A program made the position numbers and the translations under genes. Shown one piece after another: positions 22,262-32,165 of a stretch of 64,000 nt of DNA. This stretch comes from Diphasiastrum complanatum (Eukaryota; Streptophyta; Lycopodiopsida; Lycopodiales; Lycopodiaceae), in contig CM055112.1 of assembly GCA_029204225.1 (NCBI GenBank), positions 29,168,703 through 29,232,702 of the forward strand, in the 5' to 3' direction. Below the pieces are notes generated by a model that was not told where the DNA came from, did not search any database, and worked only from the letters and a program-made list of their open reading frames with translations. Every line of letters starts with the position of its first letter. Within the stretch, counting starts at the first letter, position 1.

Positions 22262-23090
22262 TTTGGAAGAGGAATCAAGGAAAATATCAAAGGAGTGCGA
22301 AGAAAATCTACAAAGATGAAAACTTGTTTGGATGAAAATGAGATGCTCAAGGAGGAGATCCAAAGGTTGAAATCTTCTTTGCATCATTATACAACTAGTA
22401 ATGATGAGATAAAAATTGCATTTCAATCCATTATCTCATATTTGTCTCTTATTAAAGATATGGATGTGCTCAACAAAAAGGTCCGAAGCAACAAGAGGAA
22501 AAGACTGGTAGACAAGGATATATGTGATCTATCATCCAGAGGAGGTCATAAAAAAAGACGAATCCGTGCATTCAAGTAAATTATAGCTTATTTGGTATTG
22601 AAAATTGCTTGAACTTTTTGATTTATTCATAATCACTAGTTTTGTTATTTATTCATTTAAACTTTCAGTTGCTTTGCTTATTATATATTGTTGTGAATAC
22701 TATGAGTGTCCTAATTTCTACTGACATTTTCATGAACATTATGTTTGCAATGCAGATCAACATTGGTTGTTGAAGACCATTTGGCTAATGAGATTTCAAT
22801 TGGAAACCACGAGGCTCTATCTTGACTTCTAAATCTATGAAATCAATATTGGATAATAACAAAATGAAAAAGATTAAGGCTAAAGTTACTGATAGCATTA
22901 TGGATGAAGTTGGAAAAATATTAGACACTACATTGCTTCAGGGGGCATGTGACTTTTCTAGCATCAATAGGAAAGCATATGCAACAATGTTTAAGATGAT
23001 AAAGGAGGCATTTGCACAGGTAAATATTAAAAAATTTCCAATCCCACGACCATTTCATCTTTAAAATAAAAAAGACATGTTAAACCATGG
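22262..23090 (+). pseudogene. Unknown coiled-coil/helical protein exons
   Basis: Two readable parts. 22295-22579 encodes a Lys-rich coiled coil (DENEMLKEEIQRLKSSLHHY) ending in a basic tail (GGHKKRRIRAFK). 22822-23020 encodes a helical segment (KVTDSIMDEVGKILDTTLLQ, INRKAYATMFKMIKEAFAQ) ending at a good splice donor (CAG|GTAAATA). An acceptor-like ATGCAG precedes 22756. They probably belong with the frames at 23540-24360 as one eroded transposon gene. Family not recognised. Confidence 0.4.
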
Positions 23091-23539
23091 TATGCAGACA
23101 ATAGTTGGTATTCCATCTCATATCAATGAAGTGTGTTGCTCGAAAGGAGAAAGTCTAGCATATAACAATTTCAACAATTTATTATTGACATTAATCAGTT
23201 ATTAACATTCATCATAAATTTTTACGGTATTACAAATGAGAATGTCAATAACAATTTGATAGTTGTTCTCAGATTAGATGAGTCTGAAATTATAAAAGGA
23301 CAAAAAATGGAAAGAGTCAATCTCACAATCATGAATGGAGCACATTCAAATTCAGAAGACTCAGAAGGCCTCAATTTCAGTGTTCAATTAGAAAATGATT
23401 TTGGTGCTTGGCAGCATTTCAGGTATAGCAGTTCCTTTGCATAATAAATAGGGATAATCATTTGAATATGGATTTCATATCTAAAATCTTCTCTGTGTTA
23501 ATATTATGAGGCTAATCATGTTTTTGTATTCTCTTATAG

Positions 23540-24360
23540 GTGCTGAAAGAAGACCATAACATTCTCTCATGGATATTTAATAGAACATCATATCATGTCA
23601 CCATAAAAAATCACATGGAGGAAGTTCCACTCAATATTCCTGGAATTGGCACTTTCAACATTGAATGGCATTTAGCAGGAGACCTGAAGACATTAAAATG
23701 TATGTTCAATGTATCTCATGGCGATAACTCTAAACACTCTTGTTTGTACTGCATAAAAACAACAAAAGACATGACAAGGAGTACATGAATATCAAGAGAT
23801 CGAGAAGATCCTAATTGGAAACCTATACTACCGATTTCTCTACGAAATGTTTATATCTGTACATTGCATGCGGAGGTGTGTATTATAAAAAAAATAATAT
23901 ATCTTTACATCTTGTTTGTATGGAATTTCGAGCAAGAGGCCTCTGCAAAGGAAGCTATTTTCAGATCAGATGATGTGTTGTCCAAAGCAGGCTTACATAA
24001 AGGCCACGTTAAAATAAAAAAAAATGACAAGTTATTAGGTAAAACAAGAAATATTCCATGCAAGCCGAGCATTGGAGGATCTAAAACTCGAAGATTTTTA
24101 TCAAATTATTTTAGCAAATAATCTAAGGTTCAATACATGGTTTGGAAAGAAATTATTGTAGCAACTCAAGATTTCGAAGAAGAAGGTTCTACTCGTATAA
24201 ACAAAGTCAAAGTTTGAAAAAAGTTAGACAACATGGTGAAATACTCGAGAAAAGATAAATTTTCAAATAATGATGTTCAAATGATATAGAAAACAACCAA
24301 TGAATTTGTGGATGCAGTTCAGAGTGCATGGGGTGTTAATCATATAACACATTATATGGT
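23540..24360 (+). pseudogene. Transposase-like protein, C-terminal part
   Basis: A splice-acceptor-like TTATAG precedes a frame with NIPGIGTFNIEWHLAGDLKT, then SKHSCLYCIKTT, then LRNVYICTLHAE and YLYILFVWNF, and a Lys-rich end. The GDxKxL...CxxC followed by a CTLHA motif resembles the middle part of DDE-type transposase proteins, where the Asp precedes a zinc-binding CxxC. One stop (about 23787) interrupts it. Which superfamily is unclear; other parts of the active site are not visible. Confidence 0.4.
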
Positions 24361-24614
24361 AAGATTTTGATTTTACACTAGCGGCATTTCATAAAAGTAC
24401 ACAACATGGCGGGACTAGCACAAAAAACAGCTATATACTGCAACTTTTCCAAAGGTTTTACAGAAGAATCTAAATTTGTCATAACACAAAATCTACGGAT
24501 TATAAAAAATTTCAAAAAGCATGCAAATTTATACAAGCCAGTAGGCTATAGACACACAATAAAATTTTGTATATTAAATAAAAATATTTACAAAGTACAA
24601 TTCAGCAGTATCTA
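24361..24614. other. Non-coding interval
   Basis: Short AT-rich spacer between two convergent gene remnants. No terminator or repeat stands out. Confidence 0.4.
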
Positions 24615-25686
24615 ATTTGGTTCCGATATTTTTTCCAATGAAAGTTGCAACTTAGAATCATGCAACAATTTTCTTCTTTCGTATGGATCCAATAGCTCAT
24701 AATTTTCATGCTTACTCAGATCAACATAAGCAGCATACACTGCAAAATGAGATGATCTGAGTTTGGAATTCACTGGTCCATATCCTAAAATTTTAAATAG
24801 TTTTCTTTACAAAAATTATTTTATGCACCTTATTAACAGAAAATAGATCATCTTCTTTGTTGCGCATTTTCTCCACAACCATCTTTAAGCAATCTTTCCC
24901 TGAATAAAACTTATCATTATGTACATCATCAACACAAGAGAGATGATCATCAACATTAAAATCAATTATATCCAAAAATTCATCAAGCTCTTTGTTCAAA
25001 ATGCAAAGAGTCTCAGCTTTAGTGAAGTAAAAAAGATCCGATATTGTCAAAAAGGAATTATTATCTATAATATAAGTAGGCAAAGTGATCAAAGATTTAT
25101 CAGAAGGAGAAATCCTAGTGGGTGTTCTAGGGCCTATAAAAGTAGCCCTATTTTGAGCAGGATCAAAATCAGAACAATCATCTAAATGAACACTCGTGTC
25201 AATAAAAAAGGTATCTATATCTACAATCTTTGACTTTTCAGACTTTGTACCACTAGAAGAAGCTAACTAAGAAGTGGAGGGCAAAGAGTCCGAATCGTCA
25301 AAAATATTTCACAAAAAAAAAAAAAAAACAGACTGAAAATCAACAAATCTACATTTTTTATTATGAATTGGGCACTCATCTACAGACTTGAAATCATTAT
25401 GTAATTTGGTAAACATTCTGTCAAGCTTAGCTTTGTAGATATGCTTGTCGAGTGCCACCAGGTCTTGATAATGAATCATGTCTTTATTCTGAGACCTGAA
25501 TAACAGAATACTGAGTAGGGACTTAAATCTGAGATATATCCCAAAAAATGCCTCCACACCAAGACCCTCCATTATAGAAGGTAGAATAAAAAGAAAAGGA
25601 GAAAAAAGAGATTTGAAATAGTCCAACCTATCAGTAACACCAAATTCATTAAAAAAAGAAAACAAACTGGATTCAAAATTAGACAT
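24615..25686 (-). pseudogene. Gene X, unknown protein
   Basis: Starts at ATG 25686 (MSNFESSLFSFFNEFGV); an upstream in-frame ATG at 25749 is less likely, because a duplicate of this 5' end at 26246-26310 keeps only the inner ATG. The frame continues with hydrophobic and helical parts, then KAKLDRMFTKLHND and a Cys/His pair (CPIHNKKC). A 16-base poly-A run at 25314-25329 and a stop at 25264 break it. Further readable parts are 25092-24793 (FYSGKDCLKMVVEKMRNKED) and 24780-24617 (HFAVYAAYVDLSKHENYELL). I recognise no domain. It is divergent from the H3-Ulp1 gene and shares its 5' module array. Confidence 0.45.
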
Positions 25687-25717
25687 TTTAAACAAAAATA
25701 ATAGAACTGAAGTTTCA

Positions 25718-25950
25718 AATATCGCTCTCAGACGCAAACCCCAGGTCATACAAGCACGTCAAGACAACGTGCGCTCGAGAGAGATATTGGAAACTAGAGT
25801 ATCGGATCCGAGCGCAAGAACAACAAGCAGGAAAAAGAAAGGATACGAAACATGCTTGAATGCGATACCAGAGGATGCAGTATCGGATCCAGGCGCATAA
25901 TAGTCAATGACACGTAATGAGATCAAGTGGCACGCTTGAAATCGATATCC
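25718..25950 (-). promoter_or_regulatory. Inverted-module array, gene X copy 1
   Basis: Six modules, strictly alternating when read on minus: 25931-25950 forward, 25880-25896 reverse, 25853-25869 forward, 25799-25815 reverse, 25771-25789 forward, 25718-25735 reverse. They fill the presumed 5' UTR between the TATA box and ATG 25686. Confidence 0.85.
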
Positions 25951-25996
25951 GGCAAAGCAATCGTAAATTTGCGTGAAAATCCAAGCCGAAAAGACC

Positions 25997-26007
25997 TATT
26001 TATATAA
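25997..26007 (-). promoter_or_regulatory. TATA box of gene X
   Basis: Reads TATATAAATAGG on minus, about 310 bp before ATG 25686. Upstream (26015-26190) there are repeated ACGTG cores: GCACGTGTGG, AACACGTGTC, GCACACGTGT, CCACGTGTCC, TTCACGTGG. Such G-box/ABRE elements bind bZIP or bHLH factors in plants. Confidence 0.6.
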
Positions 26008-26324
26008 AAATTTTTGCACGTGTGGAGGAGTGGCGAAGGAACACGTGTCGACATGTGATTGGCCAAAATAAATGCGTCGTACTTTGAATGATTGATCGAG
26101 AATGACACGCGTCAATAAAAGATTTGCACACGTGTCTCAACCCACGTGTCCCCATAATTGGGTCATCATTATCAGTATAGAATTTCACGTGGTCTAGTCA
26201 TCTGACGACACATGTCTCGGCCGTCTTTTCACACATGCAAAAATTTGCAAAAATTCATTAAAAAAAGAAAGCAAACTAGATTCAAAATCAGACATTCTAA
26301 ACAAAAATAACATAACTAAAGTTC

Positions 26325-26558
26325 CAAATATCACTCTCAGGCGCAAACCCCAGGTCCCTCAAGCACATCAAATCAACGTGCGCTCGAGAGAGATATTTGA
26401 AGTTGGAGTATTGGATCCGAGCGCAAGGACAACGAGTAGAAAAGAAAAGGGTTGCGAGACGCGCTCGAATGCGATACCGGACGATGCAGTATCGGATCCA
26501 GGCGCATAATAGCCAACGAGATGTAATGGGAGCAAGCGGCGCGCTTGAAATCGATATC
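26325..26558 (-). promoter_or_regulatory. Inverted-module array, gene X copy 2
   Basis: Equivalent of the array at 25718-25950, with modules at 26540-26558, 26489-26505, 26461-26478, 26408-26424, 26380-26398 and 26325-26344 in alternating orientation. A TATA-like TATAAATATAT on minus lies at 26604-26614. Alternation is preserved despite sequence drift. Confidence 0.8.
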
Positions 26559-26639
26559 CGACAAAGCAATCATGAATTTGCGTGAAAATTCTAGCCCAAA
26601 AAGATATATTTATAAAAAAAAATTTGCACATGTGGAGGA

Positions 26640-26886
26640 CTGGCTAAGGAACACGTGTTGACTTGTGATTAGCCAAATTAAATTTGCCATACCTTGTATG
26701 ATTGATCTGACATCTGTCACGTGCGAGAATGACACACGTCGATTAGGAATTTGCACACGTGTCTCAGCCCACATGGCCTCATAATTGTCTCATCATTGTC
26801 AGTATGGACATTCCATGTGGTCTAATCATTTGACGACACGTCTCTCGACCGTCTTTTCACACGTACAAAAAATTTCGTATATATAA
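26640..26886 (+). promoter_or_regulatory. H3-Ulp1 promoter: G-boxes and TATA
   Basis: TATATATAA at 26878-26886 is a good TATA box about 300 bp before the coding frame. Upstream are several ACGTG/CACGT cores (near 26651, 26719, 26734, 26754, 26835, 26862), partly shared with the duplicated gene X promoter, so the region may drive both directions. Confidence 0.6.
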
Positions 26887-26934
26887 GTCCTCGAAATTTT
26901 CATTTTTTTTCACAAAATTTTCACTTTTAGCTCC

Positions 26935-27115
26935 CGATATCGCTCTCAAGTGCGCTCTTTCATCTTTCAAGCTTCCGCCCTCTCACAGTGCGCTCGAGTC
27001 TGATACCGCCTGCTGTGCAATATTGTTTTCGAACGTGCATCTCTTTTCTGCAAATAATCATTGTAGATCTTGAGCTCAAAATCAATATTCAGTGCTGGTA
27101 TCGATCTCAAGCGTC
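26935..27115 (+). promoter_or_regulatory. Inverted-module array before H3-Ulp1 gene
   Basis: Five modules in alternating orientation between TATA box and coding frame: 26935-26955 (forward, CGATATCGCTCTCAAGTGC), 26988-27007 (reverse), 27017-27038 (forward), 27069-27090 (reverse, weak), 27097-27115 (forward). Same design as in gene X and the D elements. Confidence 0.8.
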
Positions 27116-27182
27116 CTTTTCATCGCAATTTTTTTTGTTTTGTTCAAACTTCTTTTTGTTAATTTTCTTCTTCCGAGAATGA

Positions 27183-29069
27183 TGGCCAGCCATCACCACT
27201 GTACAACCATCCCATTCCCGTGTTCCCCCTAGTACTGGTCGTAGGCATGGCAGGAAGCAGGTCTGGCTGAGGGAGATCAGAAAACTCCAGAGATCAACTG
27301 AATTGTTGATCCCTAGAGCTCCTTTCGGTCGATTTGTACGTAATGTCACTTTGTCACTTGGGCTAGATGTTTGTTTTGCCGTGATAGCTATGCAGAGTGC
27401 TGTAGAAGATTTTATGTCCCAATTTTTTGAGGATACTTGTTTTTTGGCAGTGCATGGTAAGCGTGTCACCATCATGCCAAAGGATTTCGTCATTCTCAAA
27501 AGGTTTCGGGATAGATATTCTGGTCTGCATGTTGATAATGCCAGCACCTCCAGAGACCTGCCTCTGGATGGAACCAACGTGCCTACTACCTCTAGGAAGA
27601 AGAGAAAGCAGACTGTCCCCAAGAAGGCTAAATCTCGAAGGCCAGCTGCTTCCCTTCCTCCTAGATGTATCTCGGCCAAGAGACCCCGTGTCTTACTGAG
27701 CTCTGAGTCAGATGATGGAGAATCTGACTCAGATCGAGAATCTTCACCCAGTCCTCCTCCTGTTATTTGTCCAGCTCCTCAGCAGGTTTCATCACCAAAA
27801 GTATTGATTACCCAAGAGGAGCTAGATAGAATAATAGAGAAATCTGTAAATATTCTTTTCACTTCTGTTTCTGCTCCTGTACATAATGTTTTTGTGAGAA
27901 TTCCATACGATCCAACCCAACTTTTTTTTTTTTATTCTGACCATTATAATCAATACGAGGCCTACCTAGCTAACAAAATTGATCTTCTCGACAACTTTTT
28001 TGATTTTTTTCTTCCAGATACACGTAGAAGCTTTAGATTAGGTCCCAAATTTTGTGCCGAGCTAAAAGATAAGACCTCAAAAATTTCAGATGCAATAGTA
28101 GAGGCTGGAATTTCTTTTTTGCAGAATAGTATTAGTTTTGATTCCCATGGTACAAATTTTGTAGTTAGTCCATTTTTCATGGGAGCGATAAAGACGAAAG
28201 AAGCCAATTTTGAGAAGGCTGTCTATTTTATCAAGTGCCATCCTTTAGCGAAATTTTATTTGATTCCATATGAAAATAAGTAGGATTGCTCTTTTGTTTT
28301 TGTTGCTTTAATCTGGATTGTTGCACGCCTCATTGCTTTAATAAGAACAGAATTTTTTCATAAATATGAATTTAACGATATTTGTATCTTGGTTGTTGCA
28401 ATTGGCATTGGAGCCTAAACATTCTTTTTGTAAAGATAAATAAGGAGGGAGTATCAAATTTTCTATGTGTAAAATTAAACTCGGCTGCAAATACACATAG
28501 AGAATTTGATTCTCTACTTCATGATGCCGTTCAAAAAATACCAACAACGACAACTTCAATTGGAGATATAACCATTAAATCGCTCAAGGTATATTCAAAT
28601 TATCTCTGATATGCATGTATTCTTTTTTTAATTCAAATGTATCGTCATAGCATAAATAAAATCTCTATCATAATATTATTAATTTTCGTTCTATATATGC
28701 AGTGTGTACAACAAAATGACGCTTTTAGTTGTGCATGGTTCGTCCGATACAATACAAAGCTATTTTTTGAATGGTATAATTTACAAACGAATGTAGATAT
28801 TGAAAAGGTAATATTCTATTCTTTTGTAGTTCATTTCATTCTATTTCATATTTTATTACTATCATTGTTTGTCATTTGTTGATTCTCGTGTTTTGTGATG
28901 ACAATTCACTCTTGAGCCGTATACTCCTGATGATCTATATAGATTTCGGCAAGAGTTGATCAGAACCTTTGTCCAGTACAGTGTAAGCCTTGCACCTGCA
29001 ATCGAGGGCCCTCAAAAGGAAGCTGCTCCTGCCTTAACAGCCTTTCAGGTTGTTCAGGATGTTATATGA
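27183..29069 (+). CDS. Histone H3-fold / Ulp1-like protease fusion
   Basis: Exon 1 (in frame 27183-28279) encodes an H3 core at 27261-27518 (VWLREIRKLQRSTELLIPRA, then FFEDTCFLAVHGKRVTIMPK) with three residues missing in loop 1 and an LLIP start as in CENH3. Next come a basic segment (RKKRKQTVPKKAKSRR), an acidic one (SSESDDGESDSDRESS) and the start of a C48 protease. Exons 2-4 (28402-28588, 28703-28807, 28917-29069) carry the protease His (WHWSL), LNS where LDS is usual, and QQNDAFSCAWF with the Cys. Introns are 122, 114 and 109 bp and all phases fit. Odd points: the first acceptor reads CAA, no in-frame ATG precedes the H3 part (ATGs at 27179/27182 are in another frame), and exon 4 ends in a stop at 29067 although a different frame runs on to 29250. 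A Ulp1-type enzyme would cleave SUMO or a similar tag in the nucleus. Whether this copy works is uncertain. Confidence 0.7.
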
Positions 29070-29250
29070 TCAAAAAGGAATAAAAGTCCTTTCTAATATA
29101 GAGGAAGACAATTTTGTAGCAGATATTCCTCTTGTCTTAAAAGGCATTGAGGCCCTTTCCAAAACAGAGGAGGACAAGATTATAGAAGGAGTTGTTGCTT
29201 TATCAGTTCCTAATACTGATATAGAAAATATAGAAAAATTGATTGAATAG
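29050..29250 (+). other. Open frame after H3-Ulp1 exons
   Basis: 66 codons with two related halves (KGIKVLSNIEEDNFVADIPL and KGIEALSKTEEDKIIEGVVA). It overlaps the end of exon 4 in another frame and may be the true C-terminus after a frameshift, or an unrelated piece. No domain recognised. Confidence 0.3.
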
Positions 29251-29879
29251 AGATCTATTTGTAAATAGAGAGACATAAAAAAAAAGATACAATCATTTTA
29301 CTTGTAAACAACCCGTTTATGGGGGCTTTTTATTGATATCACAATAGATTCTTACAATCAGCTTGTGTCCATAGTCTAATAATGGAATGCAATTTTTCTA
29401 TAATGATAAAACGACATTGGCATGTATTTGCTGATAGTGAATCTCAATGTTCTTCCATAAGAGAATTAGTACAAAGTTTGTATTAGAAAGTTTTGATTGA
29501 AACTATTCATAAAAGATCGAGTGTTTACAGTTATTTATGAGTTTACCATTGAAAATGAATCTGAAGTTGTCAAAACGACATCATTGTATATAATTTCAAT
29601 ATTTTTTTTGTTTTGAATGTCCACTGGCTTCCAAGTCTTGATCGAGTGGCACCATGCAATAGCTTGTGGTTTGTACAGCTGAAACTACGACTTTCGCTTT
29701 CAAAAATGTCGCTTATTATCTTTGTTCCTCAAAAATTGAAGCTCTTTGATACGGATATATTCGAGAGCATACATAACCAAAGCCTATGTATAACTCTGTC
29801 GATCCGAAAGGTACAACCTGGAGTTTACCCTAGATTATGCCCTAGCAAAGACATCTTTTCTGTTCGATAGTGAGCTGGG
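29251..29879. other. Non-coding interval
   Basis: AT-rich sequence; I see no gene. A frame at 29613-29870 has no recognisable features. Confidence 0.4.
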
Positions 29880-30883
29880 CCCATAACAGGAGAAAGTCGT
29901 CCTTCTCCCACGGTCACTTCCAATTGTCGAAGGCGATGCCTACTGCGCCTGGTAGCATTATGTAATCCACATGCCATTGCAACTCAATATTAAAAGCATG
30001 TAGACACCATTTCCAGAAGCGTTCAACAAATGCACAGAATCTGTCAGCACATACCTTCGACTGATTTTGTCACATTCGCTTTGGCTGTGTAGATGTAGTT
30101 GCCAGATCCTGAGTTTGCAACTCAGTAGCTAGCTTCTGATCTTCCGTTTGTTGCTTTTGATTCGACAACTCCTGTTCGAACTGGTCAATCTTCGCGACAA
30201 CCTCCAAGAAATCTGGATGGTCTGAGGCTCCGGTGCAAGCAGGCACAGCTTGGAGTTGTTGTGTAAGTTCACCAATTCGCAGTAGGGCCTGAAGATAGTC
30301 ATCGTGTGCATTGGGCCCGCTGCAAGATAGGGTGGCATCATTGTAGAGCTCCTTCAGCTCCGCCAACTCTTCCTTGACAAGAGCCTTCGCATCCTCGAGC
30401 GGTTGTAAGAACTCGTCTCAAAAATTTTCGAGCATCTGGCCTTGGAGCTGGTTTAGCTTTGTGAGATCGATAGTGATTGACCATGCAGTGGTTCTCAAGG
30501 ACAATGCAGCTTCTGCCTTTAATCTTGTCATTCGCTCCTCTTGTAGATATTTCTGGAGTGCAACATTATGCTGATTTGCAGCCAAAAGTTGTTGTTTCAA
30601 AGAATCATTTTGAGTTTGAAAATTGTCAGACTTGGCCTGAATCGCCTTATTGGTCTGCTTCAAAGAATCAGCTTCATTTATTAAAGTCTGAAGCTGTGTT
30701 TCGAGAGAACGATGTTATTCGATCAGCTTCATGTTTCTGATTCGAGCGAATCGATCTTCTTGAAGAACTCCTTTAGAGAGTCGAGTGATTTTCTCTCTAA
30801 GGTGATAAGCTGAATTGTGAGTTGATGGTGGTACTTGTCGAACTCATATACTTCAGCCACAAGGTTCTTGGATTTCTCTGTCA
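29880..30883 (-). pseudogene. Gypsy-like gag, coiled-coil type
   Basis: On minus from ATG 30883 (MTEKSKNLVAEVYEFDKYHH), a long coiled coil rich in Gln, Asn and Leu (LKQQLLAANQHNVALQKYLQ; ALLRIGELTQQLQAVPA), then RFCAFVERFWKWCLHAFNIE and VDYIMLPGAVGIAF near the end. Two or three stops interrupt it. The ending resembles the gag-like first frame of plant gypsy elements. It lies downstream of an integrase remnant, so it belongs to a second element or a rearranged one. Confidence 0.45.
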
Positions 30884-31733
30884 TGGATCGAAACCACTTT
30901 CCAAATGATATTAGAGCTCGAATCCGATCCGGAAGTCATTATTCGAATGTTTAACGATAGCTTCGTAGATCGCAATAGTTCGCAAAAGAGTGCTTTGATC
31001 GCAAAGAGCAGGTAGAAAGTGTAAAGAAGAAAAATGAAAAATAACTCGGATAAACAGTAGCGGTGTGGAAGCGATGATGACGTAACATGGTGACTTGACA
31101 TCTGTCACTTCCATTTATGGAGGATGTGCATGGTTCAGTGTTTGAAACTATAATTTGCCAGATCGATCTTTAATGACGAAAGACCGTTTGTGCAAATTTT
31201 TTTTTAAAGAGAAACAATATCTGTGAGCGTACACACGTGTGAATAATGATGATCACGTGGCCATCATCTTTAATGGAGGGATACAAAAAGTAGGTCGAGA
31301 GATTCTTGAAAGATTCTCAAAAATATGCTAGAAAGATTCTAGAAAGTTTCGCGAAATTTTCTCAAAGAATCTTTAAAAAAAAATGTTACAGAAACGCACG
31401 AAAATTTCTCAAAAATTTTAGCAATCATACTAGAAATTTTTTCGAAAAACTGGATATAATGCTAGAAAAGATTCTAGAAAAATTCTTGAAAACGATTTAT
31501 GAAAATTTGATTAACAAATTTAGTGTCACGAAAAAATCTCGAAAATTTCTCAAAAATACTTTGAAAATGATTTTGAAAGATTGAGAGAAGTCAAGAAAAA
31601 ATCTCGAAAATTTCTAGAAAAAATAAAAGAAAAGTCGCGAAAAAATTCAGACAAAATAAAAGAAAATTTGTGATTAATTTCAGAAAAATACTAGAAAATA
31701 ATAAGAATAAAATAAAAAGAATAAAAATTCTGG
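30884..31733 (-). repeat. Probable gypsy LTR/UTR, TTCnnGAA-rich
   Basis: Non-coding sequence between the integrase end and the gag-like gene. Between 31303 and 31619 the inverted pair TTCnnGAA occurs six times: 31303-31310, 31337-31344, 31348-31355, 31472-31479, 31483-31490, 31612-31619. This resembles heat-shock elements, though spacing between pairs is often 3 rather than 2. A G-box palindrome (ACACACGTGTGA) is at 31230-31241. LTR limits not determined. Confidence 0.4.
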
Positions 31734-32165
31734 TCAAAGGTAGTATTTCTTCAATCTGGACCCGTTAATACGTGTTGGTAATAGTTCATCTTCAAGTGAT
31801 TGAAGTTGCACAGAACCATTGTCAAACACCTCTATGACTTTATACGGAACAAGCCATTGCATATGGAGTTTCCCAGGGAACTTTTGATGGCAATTGTCAT
31901 ATATCAACGCATAATCATCAGCTTTAAGATCACATTTTTTTATATGACTGTCATATTTCTTCTTTCTTTGTTTCTGGATTTCTTCTGTTAATTTCTGTGA
32001 AGTCTCTCGAGCTTCAGCTAGTTTTTCAATATTAGTCAACCTTTCGTTTATTAATTCTGCATCTGTTCGTTGAGCTTGAATACAAAAGGTTTTCACCTCA
32101 GCGTCTGTCTGATCAGAGAGTAATTCATGAAATGCGTTAGAGATTGTTAGCAGACTCAAGATCAC
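31734..32165 (-). pseudogene. Gypsy integrase C-terminal end
   Basis: On minus, the last 140 or so codons of a Ty3/gypsy polyprotein: a helical segment, then KYDSHIKKCDLKADDYALIY, FPGKLHMQWLVPYKVIEVFD and LLPTRINGSRLKKYYL. The GK..W.GPY pattern and the closing NGxRLKxYY motif are diagnostic of the GPY/F module. The catalytic core upstream is missing; sequence beyond about 32145 is unrelated. Confidence 0.75.

Larger units (their letters stand above)
25646..26860 (-). repeat. Tandem duplication of gene X promoter and start
   Basis: Two direct copies, about 25646-26245 and 26246-26860, related over their whole length with moderate divergence. Each contains, reading on minus, a G-box cluster, TATA box, six alternating modules and the first codons of gene X. 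The outer copy keeps only about 15 codons (MSDFESSLLSFFNEF) and then joins the inner copy's promoter. Confidence 0.8.

Noticed and set aside
25314-25329. Programmed slippage site in gene X poly-A run
   Set aside because: A stop follows soon after in the neighbouring frames, and homopolymer length is error-prone; more likely simple decay.
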